A DNA stretch of 64,000 nucleotides, from contig SUZB01000006.1 of the NCBI GenBank assembly GCA_015060115.1, positions 33,345 through 97,344 of the forward strand. The letters are read 5' to 3'. Under the pieces are notes generated by a model, which searched no databases, was not told the origin of the DNA, and saw only the letters and a program-made list of their open reading frames with translations. The translations under genes were made by a program, and so were the position numbers. This document shows, one piece after another, positions 62,676 through 64,000 of this stretch (positions within the stretch are counted from its first letter, which is position 1; each line of letters begins with the position of its first letter). This stretch comes from Rikenellaceae bacterium. Lineage in GTDB: Bacteria > Bacteroidota > Bacteroidia > Bacteroidales > Rikenellaceae.

Positions 62676-63235
62676 TGAAACGAACTATCTTTATCCTTGT
62701 CGCGGTCGTAGCAATGGTGGTAACAGCCTTTGTGGTCTCTTCGGAGGCGCAGGGCGAAGCCACTGCCACAACTACTGCCGACCGCTCTGCAAAGCAACAA
62801 GAGCGCCAACAGAGGCGTGCCGAGAGGCTTGCTGCATACGAGAAGTATGTCGATTCGCTCGTTCTCTCGCGCAACTTCCGCTTCGTGCCACAGACGATGC
62901 AACAGATGCCCGCAGGTATGATGCGCAACTTGGTAAATCCCAACTACGAAGTCGCCTTCTGGGATACCGAGGTCGATGTCTGCATACCCTACCTCAAGGG
63001 CTACACGCCGCCCTACTACCCCGTAGTATTCAACTATGTGCTCACCTCGGTCGAGCATCTAACAACCGAGCAGACCAACGATGGCTGGCATCTGACATTC
63101 TCCTCTTCGATGTACTCTGCCACCACCTACACCTTCTCAATGGAGATATACTCGCGCTATGGTGGCGCTACCCTCTCCATCTCCAACCCCTTCTACAACA
63201 CGGTGCAATATACGGGCAATATCTTCTCGATATAG
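62675..63235 (+). CDS. DUF4251 domain protein, exported
   Basis: 186 residues from the ATG at 62675, chosen because a signal peptide (KRTIFILVAVVAMVVTAFVVSSEAQ) begins there; the frame is open to 62399 but that part overlaps aroB in antisense. A basic coiled segment (AKQQERQQRRAERLAAYEKYVDSLV) precedes the DUF4251 domain: NFRFVPQTMQQMP..., DVCIPYLKGYTPPYYPVVFNYVLTSVEHL and the C-terminal YSRYGGATLSISNPFYNTVQYTGNI. Periplasmic or surface protein of unknown function, common in Bacteroidales. Confidence 0.82.
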   Translation: MKRTIFILVAVVAMVVTAFVVSSEAQGEATATTTADRSAKQQERQQRRAERLAAYEKYVDSLVLSRNFRFVPQTMQQMPAGMMRNLVNPNYEVAFWDTEVDVCIPYLKGYTPPYYPVVFNYVLTSVEHLTTEQTNDGWHLTFSSSMYSATTYTFSMEIYSRYGGATLSISNPFYNTVQYTGNIFSI

Positions 63236-63244
63236 TTAGTAGAC

Positions 63245-63297
63245 CTTGATGATGAATTGATGAATTCCCCTATTGTTTTCATCAATTCATCATCAAG
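63245..63297 (+). terminator. Perfect 19-bp hairpin after the DUF4251 gene
   Basis: The 19 bases at 63245-63263 (CTTGATGATGAATTGATGA) pair perfectly with 63279-63297 around a 15-base loop, 9 bases after the stop. No strong T run follows, only ATATTTTC. It is likely a 3'-end hairpin or terminator. Confidence 0.7.
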
Positions 63298-63352
63298 CAA
63301 TATTTTCACAGATTACCCCACCGAAAATTACGGCTAAGCCGACTTATCCCGC

Positions 63353-63612
63353 ATAGAGCCATACCGCAACACACACAACGACCAAAGGTCGGCTCTCGCC
63401 AAACACAAAAAAACAAACACAAAAAAAGAGAGAAACTTTCGTTCCTCTCTCTCAGTACCCAGAGCCGGGGTCGAAGTGCAGCGACTTTTAAGTCGCAAAC
63501 TCGCGCGGATACCGCTAAAAAATAGCGCAGACCTTAAAAAGGTCGAGCAATATATCACTATCATATCCGCGCAACCGCTTATTAAGGTGAGTACTGCGAC
63601 TCTGTTTTATGG
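63353..63612 (-). ncRNA. Candidate small structured RNA, tandem copy 1
   Basis: First of two nearly identical units of about 258 bp. On the minus strand a terminator (GAGAG... CTCTC stem followed by a T run, plus positions 63421-63449) ends the unit. Inside lie three short hairpins with A/T loops (GCGACTT/AAGTCGC, GCTA/TAGC, GACCTT/AAGGTC), enclosed in part by a GCGCGGATA/TATCCGCGC stem, and a segment TTCGACCCCGGCTCTGGGTAC resembling a tRNA 3' end. A short ORF runs through it, but its sequence is explained by the repeat. No protein-coding signal. Confidence 0.5.
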
Positions 63613-63669
63613 CGAGAGCATAGGCGTTAGCCTGTGGGGGTTGTGGTGTGGCTTGGCGAGCTTGCTCGT

Positions 63670-63925
63670 ATAGAGCCATACCGCAACGCACACAATGACC
63701 AAAGGTCGGCTCTCGGCTAACACAAAAAACCAAACAAAAAAAGAGAGAAACTTTCGTTCCTCTCTTAGTACCCAGAGCCGGGGTCGAAGTGCAGCGACTT
63801 TTAAGTCGCAAACTCGCGCGGATACCGCTAAAAAATAGCGCAGACCTTAAAAAGGTCGAGCAATATATCACTATCATATCCGCGCAACCGCTTATTAAGG
63901 TGAGTACTGCGACTCTGTTTTATGG
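63670..63925 (-). ncRNA. Candidate small structured RNA, tandem copy 2
   Basis: Second unit, essentially identical over the inner 170 bases. Differences gather near its outer end (for example GCACACAATGACC against ACACACAACGACC) and in the T-run/A-run spacing of the terminator (63736-63765). A unique 57-base spacer separates it from copy 1. The end of the window (63926-64000) is AT-rich unique sequence with no recognised gene. Confidence 0.5.
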
Positions 63926-64000
63926 ATCAGTCCGAAAAACCAGTGGGGATTGAAAAGAATCATGCAAAAATAGTAGCTAAACGAAATATAAAGAAAGGAA

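Noticed and set aside
63476..63530. tRNA gene in the tandem repeats
   Set aside because: Only a 3'-end-like stretch is present; the 5' acceptor half, D-arm and a matching T-stem are not found.
63334..63877. Two minus-strand ORFs with an identical N-terminal peptide
   Set aside because: The identical part is just the translation of the tandem structured repeat, and the hairpins and terminator explain the conservation better than coding does.

Overview
The window reads as a stretch of chromosome from a Bacteroidales bacterium, most likely a Rikenellaceae/Alistipes-type gut organism. The grounds are promoters of the form TTTG-N19-20-TAnnTTTG, BACON, DUF5689, DUF4251, DUF4301, DUF4919 and calycin-like lipoprotein families, a V-type ATPase with a DUF2764 subunit, a long NusB and several TonB-dependent receptors. 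The taxon is an inference; no rRNA or tRNA gene is seen here. GC content looks close to half, apart from one AT-rich two-gene island.

Layout. 1-8.6 kb: AspT/YidE-type transporter, an RSH (ppGpp) enzyme, a lipoprotein followed by threonine aldolase, a nitroreductase, a BspA-like leucine-rich-repeat lipoprotein and a small acidic protein. 8.7-17.4 kb (+): ligA, dapA, a DUF4919 protein, a secreted clostripain-like peptidase, ffh, nusB, a DUF1573 protein and yajC. 17.5-19.4 kb: AT-rich, probably acquired cassette with a deiminase-family enzyme and an unknown partner. 19.5-31.6 kb (-): a GH20 hexosaminidase, then a five-gene operon (large OB-fold lipoprotein, NUC1 endonuclease, EEP nuclease, TonB receptor, DUF5689 lipoprotein) that looks like an extracellular nucleic-acid scavenging system. 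31.8-33.4 kb: ruvB and a repeat-rich intergenic region. 33.4-40.9 kb (-): V-ATPase operon E-DUF2764-A-B-D-I-K. 41-48 kb: ROK kinase, then murB-tilS-holA-aminotransferase-like (-), then a DUF4301 protein. 48.3-58.7 kb: gyrB, udk, vanX-like dipeptidase, BACON lipoprotein, HAD-malQ, typA, rpiB. 58.7-63.2 kb: TonB receptor with calycin-like lipoprotein, aroB, DUF4251 protein. 63.3-63.9 kb: a tandem pair of roughly 258-bp structured repeats, each with a terminator.

The most unusual content lies between genes. Three elements of about 130 bp (88-215, 2102-2227, 33290-33420) share one architecture: an outer stem ending in GGGG/CCCC, an asymmetric internal loop with conserved bases, a second stem and a long central hairpin. 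All three abut or overlap the stop codon of a minus-strand gene. Stem sequences differ but compensate. Departures from Watson-Crick pairing are almost all G-U when read as plus-strand RNA, and would be A-C on the other strand. This suggests an undescribed structured RNA or folded single-strand element running antisense to the gene it borders. Other recurrent intergenic sequences are a 7-bp-period repeat, a GGTCTTA-rich repeat, a composite palindromic element and a duplicated terminator.

Several genes (murB, vanX, aroB, a TonB receptor, HAD-malQ, the ROK kinase) have a -7 box only 4-8 bases before the ATG, suggesting leaderless or nearly leaderless mRNAs.
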